This document shows, piece by piece, positions 17,385 through 25,946 of a stretch of 29,994 nucleotides of DNA. Numbering within the stretch: the stretch's first letter is position 1; each line of letters opens with the position of its first letter. This DNA comes from CAYMRB01 sp964392615 (GTDB taxonomy: Bacteria > Planctomycetota > UBA8108), in contig CAYMRB010000065.1 in NCBI GenBank assembly GCA_964392615.1, positions 1 to 29,994 on the forward strand. The letters run 5' to 3'. The position numbers and the translations under genes are program-made. The notes under the pieces were generated by a model, which saw nothing but the letters and a program-made list of their open reading frames with translations, had not been told where the DNA came from and did not search any database.

Positions 17385-19232
17385 CTATGGCCGCGAAATC
17401 GGCAAGCAGATGTTCTTCTCGATCACGATTGCCGAGCAGTCGCTCGTCCGCACGACGTCGGCCACGCTGAGGCCTTGCGCCGACCGGATCTCGTTTCCGA
17501 CAACGCGCAGTCGCGACGCGCTCTTCGCCTTGACGGCCGTCGTGCCGCGGAGGATGAACTCGTTGCCCTCGATGCGGATGTCCTGGTGGACGGAGTCGTT
17601 CGCCACGGTGTTACGGGGGTGGACATGAACGACCGGCTCGCCGCAGCGGAGGAAGCGGTTTCCCCGTATCGTCATGTCGCGCACGCAGCCCGACTCGTAC
17701 CAACCCTGAGCGTCGTCCTCGATGAGGACCGCGCTCATGCGGGTGCCGATGAACTCGTTGTCCTCGACGAGCACCTTGCGTCGGGTGGTGATCAGGAAGC
17801 CTCGTGTGGGAATGTGCGACACCGTGCAACCGCGGATCTCCACCTCCGGGGTCCAGGTGACGTTCTCCAGAGCATCGTTCTTCCGGAGCTCAGCCGGCAC
17901 CGGGTTCTCGAGAGTGAGCAGGAGCTCCTTGGGATCGAGCAGCCGGGATTCCTTCACGCGGTTCGAGCCGTACGTCGCCAGAGAGTCCGAGTGGACGAAC
18001 TCGACCTCGTCGCCCGGGTTGAAGGCGAGGAAGCCGAAAGTCTGGCGGTGCATGAAGCGCACCTTGATCTGCCGATCCGAGAGCCGTTCGACGACGCGCA
18101 GGTGCGTGCCGTGGATGTTGATCGCGTCGTCGTGCGCGCCCTTGAACACGCAGTCCTTCACCAGCAACTTGCCCCGGCAGCCGGAGACCTGGATGCAATC
18201 GGCCCACGCCGCGGTGGTCCGGCCGCTGGCCGCATCGGGCGCGACGGTGACCGATTCGAAGGTGAGGTTCTCGGAGAACTGGTTGACCAGACCCATGCCG
18301 TGGAGAAATCGAAACGTCACGTTCTTCCACGTGATGTTCTTGCTGCGTCGCGTGAAGACACCGGCGCAATCGCGCCGCGTGTCGCGAATCTGATAGATGC
18401 GTCCCTGCTTCATGCCGTGCCGTCCCCGGGCGCGCACGAGGAAGGGCTCGACCTCGCTCAACACCAGGCCCTTGAGCGGGTCCCGTCGGCGCCAGAGATC
18501 GCCAGTGGCCAGGTCGAGTTCCTGTGCCAAGCCGGTCTGGTAGCTCCAGCCTTCGCCCTGCCAGGTGATCTGGCCGTTCGCGATCGCATAGCGGGAGTCC
18601 TCATGGATCGCGACGTCGACGTAGCCGTCTCCGAGCGCGGCCACCTTGAACTCCGAGACGGTCGGGCGGTGATAGTCGAACACCAGATCGGACAGCGTGA
18701 TGTCTTCGCTGCGGTCGATGCAGACCTCGATCATCTTGCCGCGATAGTAGAGCGACGCGCCGGGGCCGGAGATCCGGAAGTGCTTTGCCCCGGCCAGCAG
18801 GATACCGACCGCCTTGCGGCCGGCGGGATCACCGTTGGTGTTGGATATCTGATAGGTGTCTCGAAACGCGTTCGCGGGATGGAAATCGTAGCGTCCTGGC
18901 GCGAAGCGCACCTCGACGGGCGTCCCCGCAGTTCCAGCTCCCGTGAGCAAGAGCGTCTGGTCGAACGAGCCGGGCGCCACGATCTCCACGCGATCTCCGG
19001 GGGCGAGCCGCAGCCGGTTGACGCGGCGAAACGTGCGCCAGCTGCGCGCGCGCTGCAACCCGGAGTTGGCATCGTCGCCGCTCGTGGGATCGATATGGTA
19101 CGTGGTGTTGCCCGGGGAGAGCTGTCGGTCCTCGTCATTCCTGTCGGGAGCCGCCGAGCCGCCCTCCGCGGCGGCGCCGACGGCTGCGTGCAGTGCGGAA
19201 GAGAGAATCGCGATGCAGAGGAGCTTGTTCAT
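17385..19232 (-). CDS. GH110-type alpha-1,3-galactosidase, secreted beta-helix protein
   Basis: 615-residue exported right-handed beta-helix protein. A signal peptide (1-22) precedes a pectate-lyase-like opening (TTYHIDPTSGDDANSG, 43-58). The core carries blocks I associate with GH110: FLHGMGLVNQFSENLTFESV, AWADCIQVSGC, and VFKGAHDDAINIHGTH followed by VRFMHRQTFGFLAFNPGDEV. Asp345, Asp368 and Asp369 keep the 23/24-residue spacing of the catalytic aspartates I recall for this family. GH110 enzymes are inverting exo-enzymes that release terminal alpha-1,3-linked galactose (blood group B, linear Gal-alpha-1,3-Gal, or carrageenan-derived ends). First gene of a four-gene minus-strand set with two esterases. 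No strong ribosome binding site is seen before ATG 19232. An alternative is an unclassified beta-helix glycosidase, but the aspartate motif argues for GH110. Confidence 0.85.
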   Translation of the reverse strand: MNKLLCIAILSSALHAAVGAAAEGGSAAPDRNDEDRQLSPGNTTYHIDPTSGDDANSGLQRARSWRTFRRVNRLRLAPGDRVEIVAPGSFDQTLLLTGAGTAGTPVEVRFAPGRYDFHPANAFRDTYQISNTNGDPAGRKAVGILLAGAKHFRISGPGASLYYRGKMIEVCIDRSEDITLSDLVFDYHRPTVSEFKVAALGDGYVDVAIHEDSRYAIANGQITWQGEGWSYQTGLAQELDLATGDLWRRRDPLKGLVLSEVEPFLVRARGRHGMKQGRIYQIRDTRRDCAGVFTRRSKNITWKNVTFRFLHGMGLVNQFSENLTFESVTVAPDAASGRTTAAWADCIQVSGCRGKLLVKDCVFKGAHDDAINIHGTHLRVVERLSDRQIKVRFMHRQTFGFLAFNPGDEVEFVHSDSLATYGSNRVKESRLLDPKELLLTLENPVPAELRKNDALENVTWTPEVEIRGCTVSHIPTRGFLITTRRKVLVEDNEFIGTRMSAVLIEDDAQGWYESGCVRDMTIRGNRFLRCGEPVVHVHPRNTVANDSVHQDIRIEGNEFILRGTTAVKAKSASRLRVVGNEIRSAQGLSVADVVRTSDCSAIVIEKNICLPISRP

Positions 19233-19635
19233 CCGTCAGCCTGGGAAGGTCGGCGATCATGGACGCGAATGAGTCAGATCGAGGTTGCCGCGTTGGCGCT
19301 CTGCATTGTCCTCGGATTCGAAGATCATGGGAAGCGGAGCAGCGAGGCAGACGCCAAGATCTTCTCGCTTCTGCAGGGAGAGCGTCTGCGGATGGAGCAC
19401 TTCGAGTAGGTCCGCTCTTCCGCCGACGATCGAGCCGCCAGATCGGCACCTCGCCGAGATACACCGCCGCGGGGATCGAGGGGCGGATTCCACGGCCGGC
19501 GCGTGGCTCGGCTGCAGCTCTCGGCGCGCAGATGGCGTATGATACGGATCTCCGATCTCGAAACATGCCGGCGCTGCGCGTCGCGTTCGCGCCGACCTCA
19601 CCGCTCCCCCCACACGTGAACGAGCCGAACCGATC
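19233..19635. other. 403-base divergent intergenic region
   Basis: Lies between the GH110 gene (minus) and the ThuA-like gene (plus), so both promoters should be here. A TATGAT hexamer at 19538-19543, about 92 bases before the ThuA start, resembles a -10 box, but no matching -35 is seen 16-18 bases upstream. A 46-codon plus-strand frame from 19269 to 19409 has no ribosome binding site or recognisable homology and is not called. No repeat or RNA structure stands out. Confidence 0.4.
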
Positions 19636-20568
19636 ATGACGAGACAAGCCACCCGCATCTGCCTGATCCTGTTGGCGTGTTGCGTTACCCTGACCGTCGA
19701 AGCGCAGAGCCTCAAGCCGGTGAAGATCACGCCGGAGTGGACGGCAGCCCTGCGGAAACGCATCCCGGCGAAGCCTCGTTGCACGCCGAAGGCGAAGCGC
19801 AAGGTGTTGCTGTTCTCGTTGACCACCGGATTCAAGCACTGGGTCATTCCCCACACCGACGTGGTCGTCCGACTGCTGGGCGAGAAGACCGGCGCGTACG
19901 AGATCGTGCACAGCGTGGACATCGCCATGTTCGAGCGCGACAAGCTCGCGGCGTTCGACGCCGTGGTGCTGAACAACAACTGCTCGAAGGGAGCACGTCG
20001 CAATATCTTCCTGGACGTCGCCGGCACCGATGAAGCTCGCGCTGCGCAGCTCGAGAAGAACCTCCTGGACTACGTCGCCAGGGGCAAGGGCCTCGCGGTG
20101 CTGCACGGCGCGATCGTGTTTCTGAACAACTCCCCGGCGTTCAGCGCCATGATCGGCGGCAGCTTCGACTTCCACCCCAGGCAGCAGGAGGTCGTTCTCG
20201 ATCTCGTCGAGCCGAAGCACCCGCTGCTGAAGGCGTTTGGCGGCAAGCCCTTCATCCACGTCGACGAGCCGTACCTCTTCCGCGGTGCCTACAAGGACAA
20301 GGCGTTCCGCCCGCTTCTCGTGATGGACACCAGCAAGCTCGACTGCGGCAAGCGACAAGCCGCCGTCGCGTCCGACGTTCGGTACTGCGCGTGGATCAAG
20401 AAGCACGGCAAGGGGCGCGTCTTCTACTGCTCGCCGACGCACAATGCGCAGAGCTTCGACGATCCTCGGCTGCTCGTGTTCCTGCTCGACGGCATCCAGT
20501 ACGCGCTCGGCGACCTCGACTGCGACGACTCGGTGAAGAAGTACGACGCGCCCGTCAAGAAGCAGTAG
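19636..20568 (+). CDS. ThuA-like domain protein, secreted
   Basis: 310-residue protein with a signal peptide (1-24, ending LTVEAQ) and one ThuA-like domain, a class I glutamine-amidotransferase-like fold. Family signatures are KVLLFSLTTGFKHWVIPHTD near the start, LLDYVARGKGLAVLHGAIVF in the middle, IGGSFDFHP, and the C-terminal KKHGKGRVFYCSPTHNAQSFDDPRLL. ThuA proteins were linked to trehalose/3-keto-sugar use in rhizobia; in planctomycetes secreted versions are common and mostly uncharacterised. The divergent GH110 operon and the facing GH10 operon suggest a role in sugar processing. The ribosome binding site is weak. The stop overlaps that of the convergent PepSY gene by 14 bases. Confidence 0.88.
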   Translation: MTRQATRICLILLACCVTLTVEAQSLKPVKITPEWTAALRKRIPAKPRCTPKAKRKVLLFSLTTGFKHWVIPHTDVVVRLLGEKTGAYEIVHSVDIAMFERDKLAAFDAVVLNNNCSKGARRNIFLDVAGTDEARAAQLEKNLLDYVARGKGLAVLHGAIVFLNNSPAFSAMIGGSFDFHPRQQEVVLDLVEPKHPLLKAFGGKPFIHVDEPYLFRGAYKDKAFRPLLVMDTSKLDCGKRQAAVASDVRYCAWIKKHGKGRVFYCSPTHNAQSFDDPRLLVFLLDGIQYALGDLDCDDSVKKYDAPVKKQ

Positions 20569-21091
20569 AGCCCCGACGTCGGCGACGGCGCCAGCGGCGT
20601 GCGATCGGCTCGATCCACAGGTAGATGCCGCTCGCGACCAGAAACAGCAGCGATACGGCCGCGATCGGCATCAACCAGCCGTGAAACGCGCGGCCGAAGA
20701 AGGAGCCGTCGTGCAGGTTCTCGATCAAGTCCGACCGTCGTGAGCTTGCCGACAGCACCTCGCCGGTGACGGCATCGACCTGAATCTCGCTGTGGTTGTG
20801 ACGGCTGCGGACCTTGTGGACGCGCTTGCCGGGGCGGAAGTCGATGCGGTCGATGTCTTTGATCTGACGGAAGTCCTCGTGGCCCGCGTTCAGCACGACG
20901 GAGAACAGCCGCGGCATCGTGATGAAGTCCTGCGGCGATCCGCTGCTGCCCTCCATCGTCGGCGGTTGAATCCAGCCGTTGTCCTTCTTGAGCAGCAGCA
21001 GGAATCCCGTGACGGCGATGTTGACGAGGACGACGCCGCTGACGACTCCGACCCACTTGTGGGTCTCCCACAGGACCTTGTATAGCTTCAT
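20555..21091 (-). CDS. Small PepSY-associated transmembrane protein
   Basis: 178-residue membrane protein. It has an N-terminal HKWVG motif and transmembrane helix (about 13-35), an extracytoplasmic PepSY-like domain (about 55-115, ending IQVDAVTGEVLS), the conserved DLIENLHDGSFFGRAFHGW loop, a second helix (140-160) and an Arg-rich cytoplasmic tail (RRWRRRRRR). This is the short two-helix form of the PepSY family. Longer relatives occur with iron/siderophore uptake and flavin- or heme-linked reduction, but no such partner is adjacent here. ATG 21091 lies 22 bases after the stop of the upstream propeller gene, suggesting co-transcription. The frame remains open further upstream but that part is antisense-like and was discarded. 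Its 3' end overlaps the end of the convergent ThuA gene by 14 bases. Confidence 0.82.
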   Translation of the reverse strand: MKLYKVLWETHKWVGVVSGVVLVNIAVTGFLLLLKKDNGWIQPPTMEGSSGSPQDFITMPRLFSVVLNAGHEDFRQIKDIDRIDFRPGKRVHKVRSRHNHSEIQVDAVTGEVLSASSRRSDLIENLHDGSFFGRAFHGWLMPIAAVSLLFLVASGIYLWIEPIARRWRRRRRRGSTAS

Positions 21092-21113
21092 TCGCGTGTC
21101 GGATGCGGCGGCG

Positions 21114-24100
21114 TCAGGGCTTCCAGCGTGGAACTCGACCGGGAGTCCACGGAGCGCCCGCGGCCTCCAGCTTGTTCTCGAGTGACTTGAGGTCGTTTTC
21201 CACCAATCGACGCAGCAGCGCCAGTGTCTTTCCGAAGGCGTCGCCCGCGTGGCGGTACGCCTCTCGGTCGCTCGCGGTGGGGGCCGACGTGACACGCCAC
21301 TGCGCGTTGACGATGCTGCGGACTCGAGAGCTGATAGAAGGAGGCGTCGGCTCCTGGTGCTTGCGCAGGGTCGGATCGCCTCGGAGCTCGACGAGGAGGG
21401 TGTCGAGCCGATTCTCGAGCTCGCCTGTCTCCCGAAGCAGCGCCAGGTCGGCGCTCGGCGTTTCGTTGACGGCCTTGCGGATGAGAGCGAGCCGGCTCTG
21501 CGCTTCACCGGCGGCGCGTATCGCCCCCTGCACGGCGCGATCGAGACGAGCCACCTTCTTGTGGAACGCGAGCACTGCGGCGCGGTCCTTCGCCGCAAAC
21601 GTCGCGAGCCCCAGCGGAACGACCTCGAACCGCACGGGCTCCGTCAGCTCCGTGATCTCGTCACCGACGGACTTCGCGACCGTCACGGTGTACGTTCCCG
21701 GCGCGGCCAGATGCCCGGACGGCGAGCCGCCCGTCGCTGAGAGGACTGGCGACGACGACGGGTAGCGCAGATCCCACGTGACACGGTGGATGCCCTTCGA
21801 GCGGGGCGCATCGATCCGACGCACGACCGTGCCGTTCAGCTCGCGCACGATCAGTACGACCCGCGGCGGCATTTCGCGGTCCTCCGCGCGCAACTCGTCG
21901 AGCGACGGGTAGTCGTACTCCTTGCCAGCCTTCTCGGCGGCCTTTTCCGCCTCCTTGCGGCGCTCGCGCAGCGTCGTGAGCTTGTCTTTCAGGTAGTAGG
22001 TGATCTGCGCACCGAACGGCGGGTTCGACGCGGCGTAGTATCCCGCGCCCTGCGAGCCGCGCCCGTTGCCGCCGCCGAGTCGCGACCGTTGGATGTAAAG
22101 CAACGCGTCCTTGACCGGGAACACGTGCGCGTCACTCTCGAGAAGCTCGGCATCGACATGTCGCAGCGGGGAGTAGTCGTCGAGTATGTAGATGCTGCGG
22201 CCGAACGTGCCGAACGCGAGGTCGCTCTCGCGTCGCTGCACGTCGACGTCGCGAACGGCGATGGTCGGAAGCCCGCCGATCTTGTGCCAATTCGTGCCGC
22301 CGTCGAGTGTGAAGAACGCGCCGAACTCCGTGCCGGCGAAGAGCAGATCGGACCGTACATGGTCCTCCTGGACCGAGTACACGATGCAGCGTGGAGGCAG
22401 ATCGCCGGCGATGGACTCCCACGTGGCGCCCCGATCGAGAGTGCGCAGCAGGTATGGCTTGAAGTCGCCATTTTTGTGGTTGTCGAACGATGCGAAGGCC
22501 GTGTCCGCCTCGTGTCGCGACGCCGTCAGCGAGCTGACGTACGTCATGTCCGGGACGCCCGGGAAGAGGCTGATCTTGCGCCAGGTCCGGCCGCCGTCAC
22601 CGGTGACGTGAATCAGGCCGTCATCGGTACCGATCCAGATCAGTCCCTCCACGAGCGTCGATTCGGTCAGCGAGACGGTGTTGCCGAAAATCGACGTCGA
22701 GCGGTTCTTCGACACCGCGTCGACGTTCTGGATCTTCCCCATCACCTCGAGGGCGTTGCGGTCGAGGCCGCGCGTCAGATCGTCGCTGATGACCGTCCAG
22801 CTGGAACCGCGGTCGTCGGAGCGAAACAGCTTGTTGGCGGCGAAGTACAGCCGCTTGTGGTCATGCGGGCTCAGGATCAGCGGCGTGTCCCAATTCCACT
22901 TGTACGCCTCGCCGTCCGGCCCCTCGCGCGGCTTGATGCTGACGATCTCGCCGCTGCGACGATCGTGTCGCACCAGCCCGCCGTACTGCCACTGGCTGTA
23001 GACGATGTTCGGGTCGGTCGGATCGACGACGGTCTCGTAGCCGTCGCCGCCGACGGTCACGAACCAATCGGCGTTCGTGATCCCGGCCCGATCGGTGGTC
23101 CGCGACGGTCCGCCCTGGGTGTTGTTGTCCTGCGTGCCGCCGTAGACGTAGTAGAAGGGCTGCGAGTTGTCGGTGCTGACGCGGTAGAACTGCGTGATCG
23201 GCAGGTTGGCCTTGTAGGCCCAGTTCTGGGCGCGATCGAAGCTCTCGTAGACGCCGCCGTCGCAGCCGACGAGCAGATAGTCGTTGTCGTTCGGATCGAT
23301 CCACAGGGCGTGATCGTCGACGTGCCGATTGCGGCGAGGGACGGTCTGGAAGGTCGCTCCTCCGTCCTCGGTGACCCGCATGTACGTGTCGAGCGCATAG
23401 ACTCGATCGACGAGTACCGGGTCGCAGATGATCTCGTTGTAGTACTGCGGGCTCGTGGTCATGTACGAGTTGCGCTTGTGCCACGTTTCGCCGCGGTCCG
23501 TCGAACGGAAGAAGCCGCCCTGGCCCTCGGCCGCCTCGATGATCGCGTAGACGACGTCGGGATCAGCGGGCGAGATGTCGAGGCCGATACGTCCCTTGTC
23601 GACACCCGGCACCCCGTTGGTGAGCTTGCGCCAGGTCTTGCCGCCGTCGGTGGACTTGTGGATCGCCGACTCGGGCCCGCCGTTGATCAGCGTCCAAACG
23701 TGCCGCCGCCGCTGATAGGACGACGCGTAGATGAGGTCCGGATCGCGCGGATCGAGATGCACCTCGTTGACGCCCGTGTCGTCGCTGACATGCAGGACGC
23801 GAGCCCAGGTCTTGCCGCCGTCGGTCGTCTTGTAGAGGCCCCGATCCCCTCCCGGTCGCCAGAGCGGCCCCTGTGCTGCCACGAAGACGACGTCGGAGTC
23901 GCGCGGATCGATGGCGATCTGGCCGATGTGCTCCGACTCCCCGAGGCCGAGGTTCTCCCACGACCGCCCGCCGTCGCGAGATCGATAGACGCCATCTCCG
24001 AACGACACGCTGCGCTGGCTGTTGTTCTCACCGGTGCCGACCCAGATGACCTGCGAGTTGTTCGGATCCATCGCGAGGCAGCCGATCGAGTACGACTTCT

Positions 24101-24368
24101 GCGCATCGAAGACCGGCGTCCAGGTCGTTCCCGCGTTCGTCGTCTTCCAGACTCCGCCCGAGCAGGCGGCTGCGAAGTACGTGGCGCGGTCGTTCGGGTC
24201 GACGGCGAGGTCTCCGATGCGTCCGGACATCAACGCTGGGCCGATAGACCGGGCCGCGAGGCCCGAGAAGATCGCGTCGGGCATGCGCTCCGCGTCGGTC
24301 GCGCTCGCCGGTGACGGTGCCGATATGGCGGCGGTCAACAGCAACAGGGCGGTGGGCGACAGCTTCAT
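21114..24368 (-). CDS. Large secreted Asp-box (BNR/sortilin-like) beta-propeller protein
   Basis: 1084-residue exported protein. A signal peptide (1-23) precedes the opening FSGLAARSIGPALMSGRIGD typical of the bacterial VPS10/sortilin-like, GH74-fold group. About ten Asp-box motifs (S/T-x-D-x-G-x-T/S-W) are visible, including TTNAGTTW (76-83), SRDGGRSW, TTDGGKTW, STDGGKTW, STDRGETW, SDDRGSSW, TGDGGRTW and TLDRGATW, enough for two seven-bladed propellers. After the propellers there is a charged helical segment, a Fn3-like beta domain (about 835-905, RELNGTVVRRID) and a helical C-terminus. GH74 xyloglucanases share this fold, but catalytic residues cannot be assigned, so a binding or chaperone-like role is as likely. 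AAGGAG at 24375-24380 gives a good ribosome binding site six bases before the ATG. Follows the GH10 gene in the same orientation. Confidence 0.87.
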   Translation of the reverse strand: MKLSPTALLLLTAAISAPSPASATDAERMPDAIFSGLAARSIGPALMSGRIGDLAVDPNDRATYFAAACSGGVWKTTNAGTTWTPVFDAQKSYSIGCLAMDPNNSQVIWVGTGENNSQRSVSFGDGVYRSRDGGRSWENLGLGESEHIGQIAIDPRDSDVVFVAAQGPLWRPGGDRGLYKTTDGGKTWARVLHVSDDTGVNEVHLDPRDPDLIYASSYQRRRHVWTLINGGPESAIHKSTDGGKTWRKLTNGVPGVDKGRIGLDISPADPDVVYAIIEAAEGQGGFFRSTDRGETWHKRNSYMTTSPQYYNEIICDPVLVDRVYALDTYMRVTEDGGATFQTVPRRNRHVDDHALWIDPNDNDYLLVGCDGGVYESFDRAQNWAYKANLPITQFYRVSTDNSQPFYYVYGGTQDNNTQGGPSRTTDRAGITNADWFVTVGGDGYETVVDPTDPNIVYSQWQYGGLVRHDRRSGEIVSIKPREGPDGEAYKWNWDTPLILSPHDHKRLYFAANKLFRSDDRGSSWTVISDDLTRGLDRNALEVMGKIQNVDAVSKNRSTSIFGNTVSLTESTLVEGLIWIGTDDGLIHVTGDGGRTWRKISLFPGVPDMTYVSSLTASRHEADTAFASFDNHKNGDFKPYLLRTLDRGATWESIAGDLPPRCIVYSVQEDHVRSDLLFAGTEFGAFFTLDGGTNWHKIGGLPTIAVRDVDVQRRESDLAFGTFGRSIYILDDYSPLRHVDAELLESDAHVFPVKDALLYIQRSRLGGGNGRGSQGAGYYAASNPPFGAQITYYLKDKLTTLRERRKEAEKAAEKAGKEYDYPSLDELRAEDREMPPRVVLIVRELNGTVVRRIDAPRSKGIHRVTWDLRYPSSSPVLSATGGSPSGHLAAPGTYTVTVAKSVGDEITELTEPVRFEVVPLGLATFAAKDRAAVLAFHKKVARLDRAVQGAIRAAGEAQSRLALIRKAVNETPSADLALLRETGELENRLDTLLVELRGDPTLRKHQEPTPPSISSRVRSIVNAQWRVTSAPTASDREAYRHAGDAFGKTLALLRRLVENDLKSLENKLEAAGAPWTPGRVPRWKP

Positions 24369-24652
24369 CTCGTTCTCCTTGCCGCACGTCAGTGCTAGAC
24401 ACCGAGGAGCGATGCGCCGAAGGAGCCAAGCAGCCCTTCTTCAACGGACTGCTGCGTCTTCGTCGTGTGTCGCACCGCGTCGGTTGGCGTGTTCTTCCTC
24501 GTTGACCCGAAGTGACGGCTGCCATGGACGACAAGCGTCCACATAGACCGCCATGCTTCAAGATACTCGAATGGCGCGTGGCTCGCGAGGCCGGAGAGGC
24601 GATTCGCGTTGACGTTCCGCACGCGCTCGCCGACTGAGTCCGATATATGGCC
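24369..24652 (-). other. 284-base gap between GH10 and propeller genes
   Basis: Much longer than the other same-strand gaps (22-53 bases), so it may carry a terminator for the GH10 unit and a promoter for the propeller gene. It contains a minus-strand open frame at 24395-24622 (75 codons, with FGSTRKNTPTDAV and TKTQQSVEEGLLGSFG) without a ribosome binding site. The composition differs from neighbouring genes, which could mean a decayed gene or an intergenic repeat. The propeller gene's ribosome binding site lies at its edge (24375-24380). Confidence 0.4.
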
Positions 24653-25906
24653 TCAGCGCAGTTTGATCGTGGCTCGCTGCTTCGACTTCGGCAGCTCGAC
24701 CGTGGTCGACTTGCCGTCGCTCTCGACTCGGTGGCGGCCGTAGAATGCCTTCAGCTCGCACCGTCCGGCAGCGTCGGCCTTGCCCTCCCAGCGCGTCCAC
24801 CACGTCCCGTAGATGAGCTCGCGGTAGGCGTGGGCTGCGGGTGTCGGGGTCCAGTCGCGGCGAAACAGCGATGACGCCGGAATCCAATTGGCGCCCTCCC
24901 AGAACCCCCACATCAGAATGCCTTCGACGGCCGGGTGAGCGAAGCAGATGCGATAGTAGTCGACCAGCGCCGCGGCCTTCCTGCGTTCGTCCTCGGCGGA
25001 CAGGCGGAGTCGTCGGTCCTTGTAAACGCGGGAGCGCTGTCCCGGGAAGTTGAACTCGGTGACGCGGATCGGCAAGCCGAGCTTCGCGAGCTTGTCGAGT
25101 GACGCGCGCAGGGTGGCGGCGTCGAACGAATCGCCGTGCACGTGGCCCTGGACGCCGATTCCGCCGATCGGAACACCCTCCTTGACGAATCCGCGCACCT
25201 GCTTCGCGTAGCGATCGACGAGACGTCCGGTCAGGATGTCGTAGTCGTTCACGAACAGGACGGCGTCGGGATCGCCCTGTCGCGCCCACTGCGCCATCTC
25301 GCGCGTGATCCCCGGCCCCAGCCGGTCGGCGTAGTAATTCTGGTGCAGCATCTCGTTGTTGAGGTCGTACTCGGCGAAGCGTCCGCGATAGCGCTTCGCG
25401 ACCGTGATCGCGCGCGTGCGGAGCGCGTCGCGAAGCGCGGCATCGTCGAGCTGCTGCAGCCATTTCTGCACGCGACCGCGCACCCCCCAGAACAGGCAGT
25501 GACCGCGCAGCGGGATCTCGTTCGCCTCGGTCCACTCGAGCATGTTGTCGACGATCGAGTAGTCGACACGACCGCGGGCCGGCTCCATCGGGGCCCACTT
25601 GAGCGCGTTCTCGGTGACGGCCGCGTTGAAGTGGCGCAAGAACACCTTCTTGTAGCGGGCCGCCTCCTCGACGGGAGCCCGCCTGGAGAACATGCGCGAC
25701 GAGAGCGCGGCGCCGAACCAGAACTCGTGTCGCAGCTGCTCCACTTTCACCGTCGCGCCCGGGCGCGTTTCGACGACGAGCGTGCCCTGTCGCAGTCGGG
25801 CGATCGCCTTCTCGTCGTCGGTCCGTTCGTCGCCGCGCGCGGCGGATACCATCGCGATTCCCACGAGCGCCCAGCACCACCACGTTCCGGTCTTGCAGCA
25901 AGTCAT
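24653..25906 (-). CDS. GH10 endo-1,4-beta-xylanase, secreted
   Basis: 417-residue exported enzyme of glycoside hydrolase family 10, which cuts beta-1,4-xylan chains with retention of configuration. A signal peptide (about 1-25) precedes a short beta strand region (GTLVVETRPGATVKVEQLRH, 41-60) often found before such catalytic domains. GH10 landmarks follow in order: AVTENALKWAPMEPARG (96-112), RGHCLFWG (134-141), the acid/base glutamate in DLNNEMLHQNYY (Glu185), GIGVQGHVH (249-257), and the nucleophile in RVTEFNFPG (Glu284). WGFWEG near residue 330 closes the barrel. About 60 C-terminal residues form a small beta extension. AGGGAGAAG at 25911-25919 is the ribosome binding site. It lies 40 bases downstream of the cytochrome fusion gene, so the two are probably co-transcribed. 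The family assignment is firm; the exact xylan is not known. Confidence 0.93.
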   Translation of the reverse strand: MTCCKTGTWWCWALVGIAMVSAARGDERTDDEKAIARLRQGTLVVETRPGATVKVEQLRHEFWFGAALSSRMFSRRAPVEEAARYKKVFLRHFNAAVTENALKWAPMEPARGRVDYSIVDNMLEWTEANEIPLRGHCLFWGVRGRVQKWLQQLDDAALRDALRTRAITVAKRYRGRFAEYDLNNEMLHQNYYADRLGPGITREMAQWARQGDPDAVLFVNDYDILTGRLVDRYAKQVRGFVKEGVPIGGIGVQGHVHGDSFDAATLRASLDKLAKLGLPIRVTEFNFPGQRSRVYKDRRLRLSAEDERRKAAALVDYYRICFAHPAVEGILMWGFWEGANWIPASSLFRRDWTPTPAAHAYRELIYGTWWTRWEGKADAAGRCELKAFYGRHRVESDGKSTTVELPKSKQRATIKLR

Positions 25907-25946
25907 CGATCTTCTCCCTGTCGCGACAGATGGCCGTTCTGCACGT

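Noticed and set aside
17379..19409. 676-codon open frame on the plus strand opposite the GH110 gene
   Set aside because: Low-complexity Val/Asp/Arg-rich shadow; the minus strand carries the GH110 motifs.
19269..19409. 46-codon plus-strand frame in the divergent intergenic region
   Set aside because: No ribosome binding site and no recognisable similarity. It is the in-frame tail of a longer antisense shadow frame.
19538..19543. TATGAT as a -10 promoter box for the ThuA-like gene
   Set aside because: No matching -35 element at the right spacing; a single hexamer is not sufficient.
21786..24314. 842-codon open frame on the plus strand opposite the Asp-box propeller gene
   Set aside because: Shadow of high-GC codon bias. 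The translation is rich in Arg, Val and Asp with no domain, while the minus strand carries clear Asp-box motifs and a signal peptide.
25918..25929. Perfect 12-base palindrome CTGTCGCGACAG just before the xylanase gene's ribosome binding site
   Set aside because: Several perfect 12-base palindromes are expected by chance in 30 kb. It could be an operator, but nothing else supports this.
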